Positions 8,618 to 19,624 of a stretch of DNA of 64,000 bases are shown here, piece by piece (the first letter of the stretch is position 1; every line of letters begins with the position of its first letter). A program made the position numbers and the translations under genes. The notes below the pieces were generated by a model, which made no database searches, had not been told where the DNA came from, and saw only the letters and a program-made list of their open reading frames with translations. Source of the DNA: Rathayibacter iranicus NCPPB 2253 = VKM Ac-1602 (GTDB taxonomy: Bacteria > Actinomycetota > Actinomycetes > Actinomycetales > Microbacteriaceae); assembly GCF_003149025.1 (NCBI RefSeq), contig NZ_QGDV01000006.1:62001-126000 (forward strand), read 5' to 3'.

Positions 8618-10972
8618 GTGGAGAACCTCCCCCACCTCCGCTCCCCGATCTCTCGCAGAACGCTCGTCCGTGGCGCGCTCACGGGTGCCGCCGCGGTCGC
8701 AGCGACCTCCGCGGTGACCGGTGGCGGCTCCCCCGCTAGCGCCGCTGCCCTGCCGTCGGTCACGATGACTTTCAACGACGCCACGCCGATGTGCTGGGTC
8801 AACGATGTCGCCACGCCGTACGAACCGTGGATTTCGACATCCGATCCGAACATCCTCGGTGGAGGGACCGGCCTCAAGGTCTTCCGATCCAGCGCGAACA
8901 TCCTTCGCGACAGCGCCACCTTCACCAACTCCCTCACCCCGACTACCCGCAGTTGGCAGAGCCATTCGAGCAGTACCAAGCGCGTGATCTCCATCAGTGG
9001 CGATGGCTCAGCTATCACCTTCGGAATGAAGGCCGTGACCAAGGACCCGGGAGGCTACGGCGGTTTCAGGAGCGTGGAGACGATCGACGGAAGGGTCGAC
9101 GTCACCGCTACCATCGGTATGTCCAACGTGGCGGCAGGAGAGGTGTACGAGGCATTCTTCGCGTGGTTTGACCCCACGAACGGCTCCTTCTCAGACCCGT
9201 GTACGGTCTACCGCACGAAGGACGAGGAAGCCTCTACACGGATCAGTATGCGCATGAACAAGCCTGGTGGTCCGAGGCGCCTGGTCATCGGCATTTACCC
9301 GAATCACAGAGAAGTCTCCCTCGACTCTGAGCCGTATCTGTCGGTTGCCAACCTCATGGTCACCAGGGCCGAGCAATTACCTAACCCTCGGTTTGTCGAC
9401 GATGGGACAGGCTCGCCGACTGGATGGACGGTCCACGACCCGAACGCCTCTGCTCACGTGACCAAGTTCGACTCGACTTCTTTTACGGTCGCATCGAAAC
9501 GCAGCACAACTGTCCCCACCTCCTTCGGCGGGCTACGCGGGACGTCGCCCTTCGACCCTCAGTCGGCTGTCCTCGTGCAGGCGCGCGTCGCGCTGAACGG
9601 AGTGCCCGCCTCCAGCGACGCGACCATCATGGCCGGGTGGTGGGATGCCGGAACGAACACCATCAGCGTTAAGACCCCTCTGTTCGCAGCGTCCGCAGTA
9701 AGGACGAAGCCGCAGTCATCAAACATCGACACCCCCTCCGAGTGGCCGTGCGCCGCAACTCTTCCTGCCCCCGAAGGGCAGAGGACGCTGGTCCTTTTCG
9801 TGGAGTCCCGCGACCAGTCCGCGCTGCCCGACGCGACCGTTGAGATGCGGGTCAAGGACCTGACAATGACTGCCTCACCGATGTCCGGGTGGGAGAGTAA
9901 CTACCAGGGCCCGTATACGAAGACATCGTGGAGTCGCACGGCGCCCTCACTACGGTGCCCAGACGGCCAGTACACCTTCTTCGCCAAAGTGCGCAAGAAC
10001 GTCGGCACGTCTTCTGACGATCAGAACGAGTGGATCACCGCCGAGGTGGACGCCGTCGGTGGAAACGGGATTGATCTCTCGAAGGCACTCGAGGGCAGTT
10101 GGAGAGTGTGGCAAGTCACGGCTATTCCTTCGAGCGATAAGGCAGAGGTCGCGAAGCAGATTCGCGGGCTCGGGACGCCCGCGCTCACGAACGTGCCCAA
10201 CGACAACCCCGTCGGTGCGCTCCGGACTGCACGCCACGTCATGGTCAACACGTTCTCCCAGGTCGGCTCCGCGCAGCCCAGCTCCATCCGGACGGCTCTC
10301 GACCGGAACTTCACGAACTTCACACTGGTTCAGGGCGATGTCGCACCTCGGGACAATGCCGTCGACCAGCGGCGGGCCGAGATCAGAGCGGACCTGCCAC
10401 TGGGTCCCTACTCCACCCCGATCTGGACATCGTTCTCAATCCGGCTCAACAAGCAGATGCAGAGGGGTTTCTGCATCACCGGCCAATGGCACTGCGTTGG
10501 CGACAAGGGCGATAGCTCGCACTATTCGCCTGACCTGAGCCTCGTCCTCGCGAAGCACCCGACAGGCACGTGGGCGCAGGTCACGGCCCGGAGTGACGGA
10601 GGGTTTGCGGACTACTCATCGAATTCGAAGCCGCCGACGCTGATCGAGAACAATATCGGCGCCCCCACGCCGCTGGAGACGGGTTCCTGGTACAACGTCG
10701 TCATTTCCTCGACCTTCTCGAGATCAGGTGGTGGCTCCGTCCGCTGGTGGCTGAACGGCGTCGAGATCTCTGATCCGAACGCCCAGATTCCGGTCGGCTA
10801 CTCCCGGACCGAGGGTCTCGGCTTTATGTACGGCGCCTACACATCCGGCACGAACGGGGACGTTGCAGACCCTGAGACGAACAAGGTGGATCTCGACTTC
10901 GCGAATGTCGAGTTCGGGACGGGTGACCTGTCGGCCAGGATCACCCGTCCACGGCCCGTCCCCGTCGCGTGA
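8618..10972 (+). CDS. Large Tat-exported polysaccharide-lyase-like protein
   Basis: 784 residues. The GTG start has AAGGAG 6 bases upstream. The N-terminus has a twin-arginine motif (SRRTLVRG, RR at 13-14), a hydrophobic stretch and a likely cleavage near residue 42 (SPASA-A). The middle (~45-480) consists of beta-rich, probably carbohydrate-binding modules. The C-terminal ~200 residues (from about 580) resemble the heparin-lyase-I-like jelly roll (PF14099 type): DQRRAEIRADL, TSFSIRLN, GSWYNVVISSTFSRSGG, RWWLNGVEI and MYGAYTSG. Enzymes of this fold cleave uronic-acid polysaccharides. Its place beside the exopolysaccharide operon suggests trimming or release of that polymer. The catalytic residues cannot be confirmed by eye. 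Confidence 0.6.
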   Translation: MENLPHLRSPISRRTLVRGALTGAAAVAATSAVTGGGSPASAAALPSVTMTFNDATPMCWVNDVATPYEPWISTSDPNILGGGTGLKVFRSSANILRDSATFTNSLTPTTRSWQSHSSSTKRVISISGDGSAITFGMKAVTKDPGGYGGFRSVETIDGRVDVTATIGMSNVAAGEVYEAFFAWFDPTNGSFSDPCTVYRTKDEEASTRISMRMNKPGGPRRLVIGIYPNHREVSLDSEPYLSVANLMVTRAEQLPNPRFVDDGTGSPTGWTVHDPNASAHVTKFDSTSFTVASKRSTTVPTSFGGLRGTSPFDPQSAVLVQARVALNGVPASSDATIMAGWWDAGTNTISVKTPLFAASAVRTKPQSSNIDTPSEWPCAATLPAPEGQRTLVLFVESRDQSALPDATVEMRVKDLTMTASPMSGWESNYQGPYTKTSWSRTAPSLRCPDGQYTFFAKVRKNVGTSSDDQNEWITAEVDAVGGNGIDLSKALEGSWRVWQVTAIPSSDKAEVAKQIRGLGTPALTNVPNDNPVGALRTARHVMVNTFSQVGSAQPSSIRTALDRNFTNFTLVQGDVAPRDNAVDQRRAEIRADLPLGPYSTPIWTSFSIRLNKQMQRGFCITGQWHCVGDKGDSSHYSPDLSLVLAKHPTGTWAQVTARSDGGFADYSSNSKPPTLIENNIGAPTPLETGSWYNVVISSTFSRSGGGSVRWWLNGVEISDPNAQIPVGYSRTEGLGFMYGAYTSGTNGDVADPETNKVDLDFANVEFGTGDLSARITRPRPVPVA

Positions 10973-10998
10973 CGGGCTCCCTCGGCAGGGACGCGGGG

Positions 10999-11650
10999 CT
11001 TCACCGATCTCTTTCGCAAGGACGATGGAGGTGACCGGGTCAGCCTCGCCGATCGCTCCGCTGGGTACCGACACGGAAGCCGCTGTCGGGTTCGTCGCTC
11101 CGACGGTGAAACCCGTCTGTGAGGCAGACACGGAGAGGCCGAGCGCTTGCGTCTTGGCGTCGACCGGAGTTAGCACGACGGAGGACACCGAGTCGTAGGC
11201 GCGCCCGAGGGGCACGCTGGCGACCGGTCCGCTCCGAGTTGCTACCACAAGCGAAGCTGCCGCGAACTTTGGTGAGGCCGGCGCCCGTAGCGACGGGCGC
11301 CGGCCTCACCGCCGGAAGCGGCGACGCTCGGCTCAGGCGCGGCATCGTCAACCACGGTCGCAGCACCTTGCCGATTCGGGGCGCACGAGACTTCGCACGA
11401 TTCGCAGCCGGGATCGAAGAGTTCGTTGGGCACGAGAGTGCGGCGGCCATTCTGACCTCGCAGCGGCCTCGGAGGTGTCGTTCAGCGCCACTTCATCTGA
11501 CGCACTCCAGGTTCCGGCTGCGAGCGTGGCTCCAACCTCTGCAAGGAATCCCCAACGCGACGCAGTTGGGCACGAATTGTTCTGAGAGCCCGTCACTGAC
11601 TCCGTGGTAGTCCTTGTCGCTCGCGACTCGGAGTTCCTGTCGCGAAGCGC
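10999..11650 (-). pseudogene. Possible decayed gene remnants between the lyase-like gene and prmC
   Basis: The ~690-base gap holds no intact gene, but minus-strand translation gives protein-like stretches in different frames. About 11640-11590 reads ELRVASDKDYHGVSDGL; about 11575-11455 reads ASRWGFLAEVGATLAAGTW; about 11430-11310 reads CAPNRQGAATVVDDAAPEP; about 11278-11000 reads VPLGRAYDSVSSVVLTPVDA followed by TGFTVGATNPTAASVSV. The last resembles the beta-rich C-terminal module of secreted or phage-tail-like proteins. The frame changes and stops suggest a frameshifted fossil. The composition is suggestive only and the family is not recognised. Confidence 0.3.
11271..11310. repeat. Perfect 18-bp inverted repeat with 4-base loop
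   Basis: Arms 11271-11288 and 11293-11310 are exactly complementary (GGTGAGGCCGGCGCCCGT and its complement) around the loop AGCG. It lies in the middle of the gap between the lyase-like gene and prmC. Neither side has a T-tract, so it is not a canonical intrinsic terminator, but a GC hairpin of this strength could still end transcription from either flank in a high-GC actinobacterium. It could also be the mark of a small mobile repeat. Confidence 0.85.
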
Positions 11651-11658
11651 CGCGCCGT

Positions 11659-12519
11659 TCAGCGCACCGCGACCGTCGCCCGGTCCCGGCCCACGAGATC
11701 ACGCTGGGTCGTCGCACCGCGCCAGCCGTCGGACGTCAGCAGCTCACGCATCGAGGCGCCCTGTAGCTCGCCGTGCTCGATGATGAGCACTCCCCCGGAC
11801 CGCAGCAACCGCCTCGCGGTTGTCGAGAGCGCACGGACGACGTCGAGCCCGTCCTCACCGCCGTAAAGGGCCGCGGGCGGATCGTAGAAACGCACTTCCG
11901 GGTCGCGCGGAATCGCGGCGGCGGGAATGTAGGGCGGGTTCGACACGACCACGGAGACGGTGCCGTCGAGCTCAGGCAGCGCGCGAGCGAGGTCGTCGAA
12001 GACGATGCGCGCGTTCTGAAGACCAAGGCGGTCGCGATTTCCCCGCGCCCAGATAAATGCTTCGGGTGAGTTCTCGACGCCAATTACCGACGCATGCGGG
12101 ACCTCGTGCGCAAGCGCCAGGGCGAGCGCCCCGCTGCCGGTGCCGAGGTCGACTGCGACGGGTGCCGGATCGGCGACGGCCCGCAGAGCGTCGATGGCGA
12201 TCTGCGCGACGCCCTCGGTCTCGGGGCGCGGCACGAAGACCCCGGGCCCAACAGCGAGTTCGAGCGTGCGGAACGGCGCGATTCCGGTGATGTGTTGCAG
12301 CGGCTCGCGCGCGGCCCGACGCTCGACGGCCTGGTCGAAGGCGTCCCGTACCTCCTCCTGCACCGTAAGGCCGGCAATGAGGCGGGCCTGCAGCTCACCG
12401 CGGCCGAGCCCGAGCAGGTGCCCGAGGAGCAGCTCCGCATCGACCTCCGGAGACGGTACGCGAGACGCCCTCAGCCGGTCGGCAGCCTCGGCGAGCACGG
12501 CGCAGGCGTCGCCGCTCAC
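11659..12519 (-). CDS. prmC: Peptide chain release factor N5-glutamine methyltransferase
   Basis: 286 residues. PrmC methylates the glutamine of the GGQ motif of release factors using S-adenosylmethionine. The N-terminal helical substrate domain is followed by the SAM domain with [14 protein letters not shown] (~residues 130-143) and the diagnostic NPPY motif (VVSNPPYIP). The GTG start overlaps the prfA stop as GTGA, so enzyme and substrate are translationally coupled, the standard bacterial arrangement. Confidence 0.95.
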   Translation of the reverse strand: MSGDACAVLAEAADRLRASRVPSPEVDAELLLGHLLGLGRGELQARLIAGLTVQEEVRDAFDQAVERRAAREPLQHITGIAPFRTLELAVGPGVFVPRPETEGVAQIAIDALRAVADPAPVAVDLGTGSGALALALAHEVPHASVIGVENSPEAFIWARGNRDRLGLQNARIVFDDLARALPELDGTVSVVVSNPPYIPAAAIPRDPEVRFYDPPAALYGGEDGLDVVRALSTTARRLLRSGGVLIIEHGELQGASMRELLTSDGWRGATTQRDLVGRDRATVAVR

Positions 12520-13598
12520 GACTCCTCTGAGCCGATGTCGGCCAGGCGCGCCTCTTCATCGGCCTGGATAGCGCTCTCGACGACCGGATCGAGCGCCCCA
12601 TTCATCACGCCGTCCAAATTGTAGGCCTTATAGCCGGTGCGATGATCGGCGATCCGGTTCTCGGGGAAGTTGTAGGTGCGAATCCGCTCGGAGCGGTCCA
12701 TCGTGCGGATCTGCGTCTTGCGCGCGTCGGAGGCGGCCGCCGCGATCTCCTCCTGCTGACGGGCGAGAATCCGGGCGCGCAGGACGCGCATGCCCGCCTC
12801 GCGGTTCTGCAGCTGGCTCTTCTCGTTCTGCATTGAGACGACGATCCCGGTCGGGAGATGGGTGATCCGCACTGCGGAGTCGGTCGTATTGACCGACTGT
12901 CCACCGGGTCCGGAGGAGCGATAGACGTCGATCTTGAGGTCATTCTGGTTAATTGCGACCTCCTCGGGCGCGTCCACCTCGGGGAACACCAGGACGCCGG
13001 TGGTCGACGTGTGGATCCGGCCCTGCGACTCCGTGACGGGGACGCGCTGCACGCGGTGCACGCCACCCTCGTACTTCAGGTGCGCCCAGACGCCCTGCGA
13101 CGGGTCGGTGGCGGTGCTCTTGATCGCGACCTGCACGTTCTTATAACCGCCGAGGTCGGACTCGTCGCGGTCGAGGATCTCGGTCTTCCAGCCCTTCGCC
13201 TCGGCGTAGTGGAGGTACATCCGGAGCAGGTCAGCCGCGAACAGTGCGCTCTCGGCTCCGCCCTCGCCGCCCTTGATCTCCATGATCACGTCGCGGCCGT
13301 CGTCGGGGTCGCGCGGGATAAGCAGCCGACGCAGCTTCTCCTGCGCCACGCGCAGCGACTCCTCCAGCTCGGGGACCTCCTCAGCGAATGCGGCGTCCTC
13401 GCGGGCAAGCTCTCGTGCGGCCTCGAGGTCTTCGCCGGCTTGGATCCATGCAGAGTGCGCCGACTTGATCTGGCTCAGCTCGGCATACCGACGGTTCACC
13501 TTCTTAGCGCGGGCGGCATCGGCGTGCAGAGCCGGATCGGAGAGCTGCGTCTGCAGATCCTCGTGCTCGGCGAAAAGGACGCTGACGGATTCGAACAT
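12516..13598 (-). CDS. prfA: Peptide chain release factor 1
   Basis: 360 residues from ATG 13598 ([15 protein letters not shown]); an upstream in-frame start at 13634 would add 12 residues not expected for the family. It shows the RF1 hallmarks [14 protein letters not shown], with the P-x-T stop-codon recognition tripeptide, and [17 protein letters not shown], with the catalytic GGQ. It recognises UAA and UAG in the ribosomal A site. It is followed by prmC and separated from upstream rho by a terminator-like hairpin. Confidence 0.96.
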   Translation of the reverse strand: MFESVSVLFAEHEDLQTQLSDPALHADAARAKKVNRRYAELSQIKSAHSAWIQAGEDLEAARELAREDAAFAEEVPELEESLRVAQEKLRRLLIPRDPDDGRDVIMEIKGGEGGAESALFAADLLRMYLHYAEAKGWKTEILDRDESDLGGYKNVQVAIKSTATDPSQGVWAHLKYEGGVHRVQRVPVTESQGRIHTSTTGVLVFPEVDAPEEVAINQNDLKIDVYRSSGPGGQSVNTTDSAVRITHLPTGIVVSMQNEKSQLQNREAGMRVLRARILARQQEEIAAAASDARKTQIRTMDRSERIRTYNFPENRIADHRTGYKAYNLDGVMNGALDPVVESAIQADEEARLADIGSEES

Positions 13599-13654
13599 GA
13601 GGTGGCCTGGCTTCCGGAGTAATGACACGGGCACGGTGGCCCCGGGACGCGAAA

Positions 13655-13695
13655 ACGTCCGCGGCCACCCCTGCTCAAGGGGCGACCGCGGACGT
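13655..13695 (-). terminator. Terminator-like hairpin after rho
   Basis: Arms ACGTCCGCGG (13655-13664) and CCGCGGACGT (13686-13695) enclose an inner CCCCT/AGGGG stem. Reading on the minus strand, the stem is followed by a short TTTT run. It sits 8 bases past the rho stop codon and before prfA, so it can end rho transcription or reduce read-through into prfA-prmC. Confidence 0.75.
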
Positions 13696-13702
13696 CGGGG
13701 CG

Positions 13703-16003
13703 CTAGTGGTGGCCGTTGGTGTGACCGGCCGTGGTGGGGCCGACGGCCGACTTCGAGACCTGCATCAGGAACTCGACGTTCGAGGTCGTCTCCTTCAAGC
13801 GCGACAGGATGATCTCGAGCGCCTGCTGCTGGTCGAGCCCGGCGAGGGCGCGACGCAGCTTCCAGGTGATCTTGACCTCGTCCGCGCTGAGCAGCATCTC
13901 CTCCCGACGAGTACCCGAGGCGTTCACATCGACCGCGGGGAAAATGCGCTTGTCGGCGAGGTGACGCGACAGACGCAACTCCATATTGCCGGTGCCCTTG
14001 AACTCCTCGAAGATCACCTCGTCCATCTTCGAACCGGTCTCGATGAGCGCCGTGGCGAGGATGGTGAGGGAGCCGCCATTCTCGATGTTGCGCGCGGCGC
14101 CGAAGAACTTCTTGGGCGGGTAGAGCGCCGAGGCGTCCACGCCGCCCGAGAGCACGCGGCCCGAGGCGGGCGCGGTCACGTTGTAGGCGCGACCCAGGCG
14201 AGTGATGGAGTCGAGAAGCACGACCACGTCGTGGCCCAGCTCGACCAGGCGCTTGGCGCGCTCGATGGCGAGTTCGGCGACGGTGGTGTGGTCCTCGGCC
14301 GGGCGGTCGAAGGTGGAGGCGACGACCTCGCCGCGCACGGTGCGCTGCATGTCGGTGACCTCCTCCGGACGCTCGTCGACCAGGACGACCATGAGGTGCA
14401 CCTCGGGGTTGTTCTGGACGATCGCGTTGGCGATCTGCTGCAGGACGATCGTCTTGCCGGCCTTGGGCGGAGCGACGATCAGGCCGCGCTGGCCCTTCCC
14501 GATCGGGGCGACCAGGTCGATGATCCGCTGGGTCAACTTGCCCGGCTCCGTCTCGAGGCGCAGGCGCTCGGTCGGGTAGAGCGGAGTGAGGTTCTGGAAC
14601 TCCACGCGCGTTGCCGCCTCGTCGACGCTCTGGCCGTTGATCGAGTCGACCCGGACGATCGCGTTGTACTTCTGGCGTCCCCCGCCTTCGCTCTCGCGGG
14701 GCTGGCGGATGGCGCCGACAACCGCGTCCCCCTTACGCAGGTTGTACTTCTTGACCTGGCCGAGCGAGACGTAGACGTCGCTGACGCCGGGCAAGTAACC
14801 GGTGGTGCGCACGAAGGCGTAGTTGTCGAGGACATCGAGGATGCCGGCAGCCGGAATGAGGACGTCATCCTCGCTGATTTCGGGCTCGATGTCATCGCCG
14901 ACAGCTCCGCCGCGGCGCTTGCGGTCGCGGTAACGGCTGCGACGGCCGTCCTCGCCCTCGGCCTGCTGAGCATTCTGCTGAGGCCCAGATCCGCCCTGCT
15001 GCGGGGTCTGCTGGCCCTCGGCCTGTGCGGTCCGCGAGCCCTGGCCGTTCTGCGGCTGGTTCTGCGCGGCGCCGTTCTGGGGAGCGTCGTTCTGGCGATC
15101 GTCCCCGCGGTTGCGGTTACGGTTGCGGCGATTGCGACCGCGGCCGGTGCCCTGCTGGTCGCCGCCCTGCTGCTCCTGCTGCTCGGAGGTATCGGCCTCG
15201 GGCTCGGACTCGGCCGGTGAAGACTCGCCGTCACCGTTCTGCTCGGCACTGCCGCCGCGGCTGCGTCGGCGTCCGCGGCGCTCGCGCTGGCCGCCGTCGC
15301 GAGACGAGTCGTCGGACTCGGGCCCGTTTGGCAACTCGATCTCGATGACCGGCTTCGCGGCCGGCTCAGCGTCACGGTCCTGCTCGATGACGGGGAGGTC
15401 GGGGATCAGCGACTCGACGCCAGACCCTCCGGGAACGTTGAGGTGCTCACCGGCGGCGACGGTGCCGCTGGAGGCGCGACGCGAACTGCGGCGGCGCGGG
15501 GTGCGCTCCGCGGGCTCACCGACAAGCTCGGCGGCCGCGGGGAGTTCGAGTTCGACCGGAGCCGACTCAGCGACCGATGCAGCCGTCTCCTCGACGGTCG
15601 GCGCGGCCTGCTCGAGGACGTCGGCAGTCTCGGCCTCCGTGCTCTCGACGGACGTCGGCAGATCGGCCGGCGCCTCGGGCTCGGGAGTCGCCTGCTCGGC
15701 CATGTCGGCCGGCTCGGCCTCGACAGTCGTGGCATCGATCTCTGGAGCGACGCTGCCGGCGTCAGGCTCCACAGCGCTGCTCGTCGTCTCGGTCTCCGAA
15801 GCGACGGCGTCGGGCTTGGCCGCCGCTTCGGCCGCCGTCCAGGCCCGGAGGTCCGAAATGGCTTGCACAAGTTCGCCCTTGCGGAGCTTGGAGGCACCGC
15901 CGAGGCCGAGTCGCGTCGCGAGCGTCTGAAGCTCGGCGACGCGGAGGACCGAAAGATCGGCCGTGAGATCCACGGTCGAGCCGTGGGTGTTGACATCTGT
16001 CAC
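13703..16003 (-). CDS. rho: Transcription termination factor Rho, actinobacterial long form
   Basis: 766 residues from a GTG start, against about 420 in E. coli. Order: Rho-N helical domain (~15-60, [20 protein letters not shown]), an acidic low-complexity stretch rich in A/E/T (~60-190), then a G/Q/N/R-rich stretch with [13 protein letters not shown]-like repeats (~230-360). The RNA-binding OB fold follows (~375-430, [13 protein letters not shown]), then the RecA-like ATPase with Walker A APPKAGKT (~511), Walker [15 protein letters not shown] and the R-loop [11 protein letters not shown]. It acts as a hexameric RNA helicase that ends transcription. The insertion is typical of high-GC actinobacteria and likely binds structured GC-rich RNA. 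Confidence 0.97.
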   Translation of the reverse strand: MTDVNTHGSTVDLTADLSVLRVAELQTLATRLGLGGASKLRKGELVQAISDLRAWTAAEAAAKPDAVASETETTSSAVEPDAGSVAPEIDATTVEAEPADMAEQATPEPEAPADLPTSVESTEAETADVLEQAAPTVEETAASVAESAPVELELPAAAELVGEPAERTPRRRSSRRASSGTVAAGEHLNVPGGSGVESLIPDLPVIEQDRDAEPAAKPVIEIELPNGPESDDSSRDGGQRERRGRRRSRGGSAEQNGDGESSPAESEPEADTSEQQEQQGGDQQGTGRGRNRRNRNRNRGDDRQNDAPQNGAAQNQPQNGQGSRTAQAEGQQTPQQGGSGPQQNAQQAEGEDGRRSRYRDRKRRGGAVGDDIEPEISEDDVLIPAAGILDVLDNYAFVRTTGYLPGVSDVYVSLGQVKKYNLRKGDAVVGAIRQPRESEGGGRQKYNAIVRVDSINGQSVDEAATRVEFQNLTPLYPTERLRLETEPGKLTQRIIDLVAPIGKGQRGLIVAPPKAGKTIVLQQIANAIVQNNPEVHLMVVLVDERPEEVTDMQRTVRGEVVASTFDRPAEDHTTVAELAIERAKRLVELGHDVVVLLDSITRLGRAYNVTAPASGRVLSGGVDASALYPPKKFFGAARNIENGGSLTILATALIETGSKMDEVIFEEFKGTGNMELRLSRHLADKRIFPAVDVNASGTRREEMLLSADEVKITWKLRRALAGLDQQQALEIILSRLKETTSNVEFLMQVSKSAVGPTTAGHTNGHH

Positions 16004-16237
16004 TGGAGAGGGTTCCTTCCCCCCGGGAACGACTGCTCACCGGGAGAGCACATCGACCGTGCGGTGCCATCGCGTGTTCTGATCCACGCGATGCTCTCGG
16101 CCACCGAGGCCGACTGCCGAAGAAAGCGCAGAGAAGGCCCGGAAACCAGGCGCCGGTCTGCAAGAAGTGCAGGGGCACCCTTCGCACGATGTGATGGCCG
16201 TGGTTGTCGGGACGATCCGTCGGACAGAGTCCGCTCG

Positions 16238-17206
16238 TTACGCGGTTCCTCGGGATGCGGTCCCCACTGTAGCACCCTTGAAGTCAACGGCCAGCATGTG
16301 CGCCCGCCACGGTGTCGGCGCCTCCTTCTCGACCAGATCGGCTGCAGCGAGGCGCTGGGCAGGGTCGCTGCACAGCACCAGGACGCTCGGTCCGGCCCCC
16401 GACACGACAGCCGCGTAGCCGTGCGAGCGCAACAGCGCGATCAGCACGGAGGTCTCCGGCATCGCCGCCGCACGGTAGTTCTGGTGCAGCTTGTCCTCGG
16501 TCGCTGCGAACAGCAGCTCGGGGCTCTGGATGAGGGCGGCGATCAGGAGCGAGGAGCGCGAGACGTTGAAGACCGCATCCTCGTGCGGGACGCTCTGCGG
16601 CTGAAGCGAGCGGGCGAGCCGCGTCGACATCGTGTGTTCAGGGACGAACACCACGGGCGATACTCCGCGGTGCACCATCAGCTTTTTGGAGCGCGGACGC
16701 AGCGGAGCGTCGTCGGTGCCACCGACATCCGGCTCCACCCAGGCGATAGTGAGTCCGCCGAAGAGAGCGGGGGCCACGTTATCGGGGTGGCCCTCCATCT
16801 CGGTGGCGATGCGGAGGAGGTCATCGGAGTCGAGCTCGACGATCCCCTCGAGCAGCCCTTTCGCCGCCATGATCCCTGAAACGATCGCCGCCCCAGAGGA
16901 GCCCATCCCGCGGCCGTGCGGAATGATGTTGCGTGCGATCACCTCGATGCCCGGCATCTCCTGGCGCTGGTCGGCGAAGGTGTAGGCGATGGCCTGCACG
17001 ACGAGGTTCGTCTCGTCGGTCGCCACCTCCCCCTCCCCCACCCCGTGGACGGTGACCCGGGCACCCGTAGCCGAGACTGCCGTCACGTCGAGTTCGTCGT
17101 AGAACGAGAGCGCGAGGCCGAGCGTGTCGAAACCCGGACCGAGGTTCGCCGAGGTGGCGGGGACCTTGACGTGGACGGTGCGGCCGACGGGAACCGCCGA
17201 GGTCAT
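16238..17206 (-). CDS. thrB: Homoserine kinase
   Basis: 322 residues of the GHMP kinase family. Motif 1 is [18 protein letters not shown] (residues ~13-30), the ATP loop is [17 protein letters not shown] (~95-111) and the third motif [13 protein letters not shown] is near residue 280. It phosphorylates homoserine for threonine synthesis. It overlaps thrC by four bases (ATGA) and is the last gene of lysA-hom-thrC-thrB. The 234 bases between it and the rho start contain no gene I can support. Confidence 0.96.
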   Translation of the reverse strand: MTSAVPVGRTVHVKVPATSANLGPGFDTLGLALSFYDELDVTAVSATGARVTVHGVGEGEVATDETNLVVQAIAYTFADQRQEMPGIEVIARNIIPHGRGMGSSGAAIVSGIMAAKGLLEGIVELDSDDLLRIATEMEGHPDNVAPALFGGLTIAWVEPDVGGTDDAPLRPRSKKLMVHRGVSPVVFVPEHTMSTRLARSLQPQSVPHEDAVFNVSRSSLLIAALIQSPELLFAATEDKLHQNYRAAAMPETSVLIALLRSHGYAAVVSGAGPSVLVLCSDPAQRLAAADLVEKEAPTPWRAHMLAVDFKGATVGTASRGTA

Positions 17207-18279
17207 GCGCCGGCCAGCCCCAACACGCCCGCGATGGCGGCGGTGTCGACGGGGACGACGGTGGGAGTGATGTCGGCGCCGTCAGCAGTGCGCAGTGCCC
17301 ACTGCGGGTCCTTGAGTCCGTGACCCGTGACCGTGAGCACGACGGTGGCGTCCCTCGGGATCGCCCCCGCCTCGGCGCGCTCGAGCAGCCCGGCGACACT
17401 GATTGCGGACGCCGGCTCGACGAAGACGCCGACCTCGCCCGCAAGGATGCGGTATGCCTCGAGGATCTTCTCATCGCTGATCGCGCCAAAATAGCCGTCG
17501 CTGACGCTGCGCGCGTTCAGCGCGAGTTCCCACGAGGCGGGGTTGCCGATGCGGATGGCGCTGGCAATCGTCTCAGGGTGGCGTACGGGCGCGCCGTGCA
17601 CGATCGGAGCGGAGCCCTCGGCCTGGAAGCCGAACATGCGCGGGAGACGGGTCGACCCACCACGCTCCAACTCCTCCGAGTAGCCGCGGAAGTAAGCGGT
17701 GTAGTTGCCCGCGTTGCCGACGGGCACGATGTGAAAGTCGGGAGCGTCGCCGAGGACCTCGACGATTTCGAACGCCGCGGTCTTCTGGCCGGCGATGCGA
17801 TCGGGGTTCACCGAGTTGACGAGGTGTACCGGGTAGTTCTTCGCAAGGTCGCGGGCGATGTCGAGGCAGTCGTCGAAGTTGCCTTGCACCTGGAGGAGCT
17901 GCGCGTTGTGCGCGATCGCTTGGCTGAGCTTGCCGAGGGCGATCTTGCCCTCGGGCACGAGCACAGCAGCGGTAATGCCGGCGTGGGTGGCATAGGCGGC
18001 GGCCGACGCCGAGGTGTTGCCGGTCGAGGCGCAGATGACGGCCTTCGCGCCGTGCTCAACGGCCTTCGAGATCGCCATGGTCATGCCGCGGTCTTTGAAG
18101 GAGCCGGTCGGGTTCATCCCCTCGTACTTGACCCATACCTTCGCGCCCGTGCGTGCCGAGAGGGCCGCGGCGGGGATGAGCGGCGTGCCGCCCTCGCCGA
18201 GAGTGATGACCGGAGTCGCCTCGGTGACATCGAGGCGGTCCGCGTACTCGTGCAGGACTCCGCGCCACTGCTTGGCCAT
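17203..18279 (-). CDS. thrC: Threonine synthase
   Basis: 358 residues from ATG 18279 ([16 protein letters not shown]), preferred over 18294 because AAGGAG lies 6 bases upstream of 18279. It is a PLP enzyme of fold type II with the Schiff-base lysine in [11 protein letters not shown] (~residue 57) and the phosphate loop [10 protein letters not shown]. It converts phosphohomoserine to threonine. It starts one base after the hom stop codon and overlaps thrB, so the three enzymes are coupled. Confidence 0.96.
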   Translation of the reverse strand: MAKQWRGVLHEYADRLDVTEATPVITLGEGGTPLIPAAALSARTGAKVWVKYEGMNPTGSFKDRGMTMAISKAVEHGAKAVICASTGNTSASAAAYATHAGITAAVLVPEGKIALGKLSQAIAHNAQLLQVQGNFDDCLDIARDLAKNYPVHLVNSVNPDRIAGQKTAAFEIVEVLGDAPDFHIVPVGNAGNYTAYFRGYSEELERGGSTRLPRMFGFQAEGSAPIVHGAPVRHPETIASAIRIGNPASWELALNARSVSDGYFGAISDEKILEAYRILAGEVGVFVEPASAISVAGLLERAEAGAIPRDATVVLTVTGHGLKDPQWALRTADGADITPTVVPVDTAAIAGVLGLAGA

Positions 18280-18280
18280 C

Positions 18281-19624
18281 TCAGGCTCCTTCAACTCGTA
18301 GGACGGACGTCACGGCGCCGACGAACCCGTGAGAATCGAGGGCGGTGACGGTGGCCGCCAGATCGGATTCCGCTGCCGTGTGCGTGCCGATGACCAGGGT
18401 AGCGGTCGGCTCGTGCCCCTCAGCACCGCCCGCCACCTGTAGCGGATCGGCGCTCGGCGGGGTCTGCACCAGCGTCTCGACCGAAACACCGTGCTCAGCG
18501 AAGATGCCGGCGATCTGCGCCAGCACGCCGGGCCGATCAAGCACCTCTAGGGTGACCTGATAGCGCGTCATCACGCGGCCGATGGGCAGGACACGTAGAC
18601 CCGAGCTGGCGCTCGTGACCAGACCCGGACCGCCCACGACGTGCCTGCGAGCGGCCGACACGACGTCGCCGAGAACGGCCGAGGCAGTCTCGATGCCGCC
18701 GGCTCCTGCTCCGTAGAACATCAGGTCACCGGCCGCCTCGGCCTCGACAAAGACAGCGTTGTTCGCGCCATGCACCGCGGCGAGCGGATGTGAACGGTGC
18801 ACCAGCGCCGGATAGACGCGGGCCGAGACGCCCTCCTCCCCTGTCTTCGCATCGGTCAGCCGCTCGCAGATCGCGAGCAGCTTGATGACGTATCCGGACT
18901 CGCGCGCCTGGTCGACCTGCGCGCGGGTGATGCCGGTGATGCCCTCGCGATGCACCAGGGTCACCGGCACATCGGTATGAAAGGCGAGGCGGGCGAGAAT
19001 CGCGGCCTTCTGTGCGGCATCGAAACCCTCGATATCGGCGGTCGGGTCAGCCTCCGCGTAGCCGAGCTCGGTGGCGCGGGCGAGCGCGTCCTCGAGGCTC
19101 GAGTGCTCGGTATCCATCCGGTCGAGGATGTAGTTGGTCGTACCGTTCACGATGCCCAGGATCCGATGCACCCGGTCGCCCGCGAGGCTGTCGCGCAGCG
19201 GGCGGATGATCGGGATCGCCCCCGCGACGGCCGCCTCGTAGTTCAGCTGCGCCCCCACCTGGTCGGCCGCCTCGAAGAGTTCGTTGCCGTGCGCAGCGAG
19301 CAGCGCCTTGTTGGCGGTGATGACGTCCGCTCCGGACGAGATCGCGGCGAGGATGTGGCTCCTGGCCGGCTCGAGGCCGCCGATCAACTCGACGACGATG
19401 TCGGCGCCGAGGATCAGCGATTCGGCGTCGGTGGTCAGCAGATGGCGCGGTATGTCGGCGCTGCGGGGAGCGTCAAGAGTGCGCACGGCGACGCCGACGA
19501 GTTCCAGCGGTGCCCCCACGCGCTGGGCGAGTTCGTCGCCGTGATCGAGGAGGAGGCGCGCCACCTGGGCACCGACGGACCCGGCACCCAGGAGGGCGAC
19601 GCGGAGGCTTCGGTACTCGATCAT
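18281..19624 (-). CDS. hom: Homoserine dehydrogenase
   Basis: 447 residues. The NAD(P)-binding motif is [17 protein letters not shown] (~residues 9-25). The catalytic domain holds [43 protein letters not shown] and [22 protein letters not shown]-terminal ACT domain (~350-440, [20 protein letters not shown]) allows feedback by threonine. It converts aspartate semialdehyde to homoserine. The start overlaps the lysA stop by four bases. Confidence 0.97.
   Translation of the reverse strand: MIEYRSLRVALLGAGSVGAQVARLLLDHGDELAQRVGAPLELVGVAVRTLDAPRSADIPRHLLTTDAESLILGADIVVELIGGLEPARSHILAAISSGADVITANKALLAAHGNELFEAADQVGAQLNYEAAVAGAIPIIRPLRDSLAGDRVHRILGIVNGTTNYILDRMDTEHSSLEDALARATELGYAEADPTADIEGFDAAQKAAILARLAFHTDVPVTLVHREGITGITRAQVDQARESGYVIKLLAICERLTDAKTGEEGVSARVYPALVHRSHPLAAVHGANNAVFVEAEAAGDLMFYGAGAGGIETASAVLGDVVSAARRHVVGGPGLVTSASSGLRVLPIGRVMTRYQVTLEVLDRPGVLAQIAGIFAEHGVSVETLVQTPPSADPLQVAGGAEGHEPTATLVIGTHTAAESDLAATVTALDSHGFVGAVTSVLRVEGA

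Noticed and set aside
11271-11310. Canonical intrinsic terminator
   Set aside because: The stem is perfect, but neither flank has a T-tract and it lies about 300 bases from the lyase-like stop and 350 from the prmC stop, so it was listed as a repeat instead.
13622-15220. A 532-codon plus-strand open frame across rho
   Set aside because: It is antisense to rho, whose motifs are unmistakable; long antisense frames are common in high-GC DNA and this one is leucine/arginine/glycine-rich without any motif.
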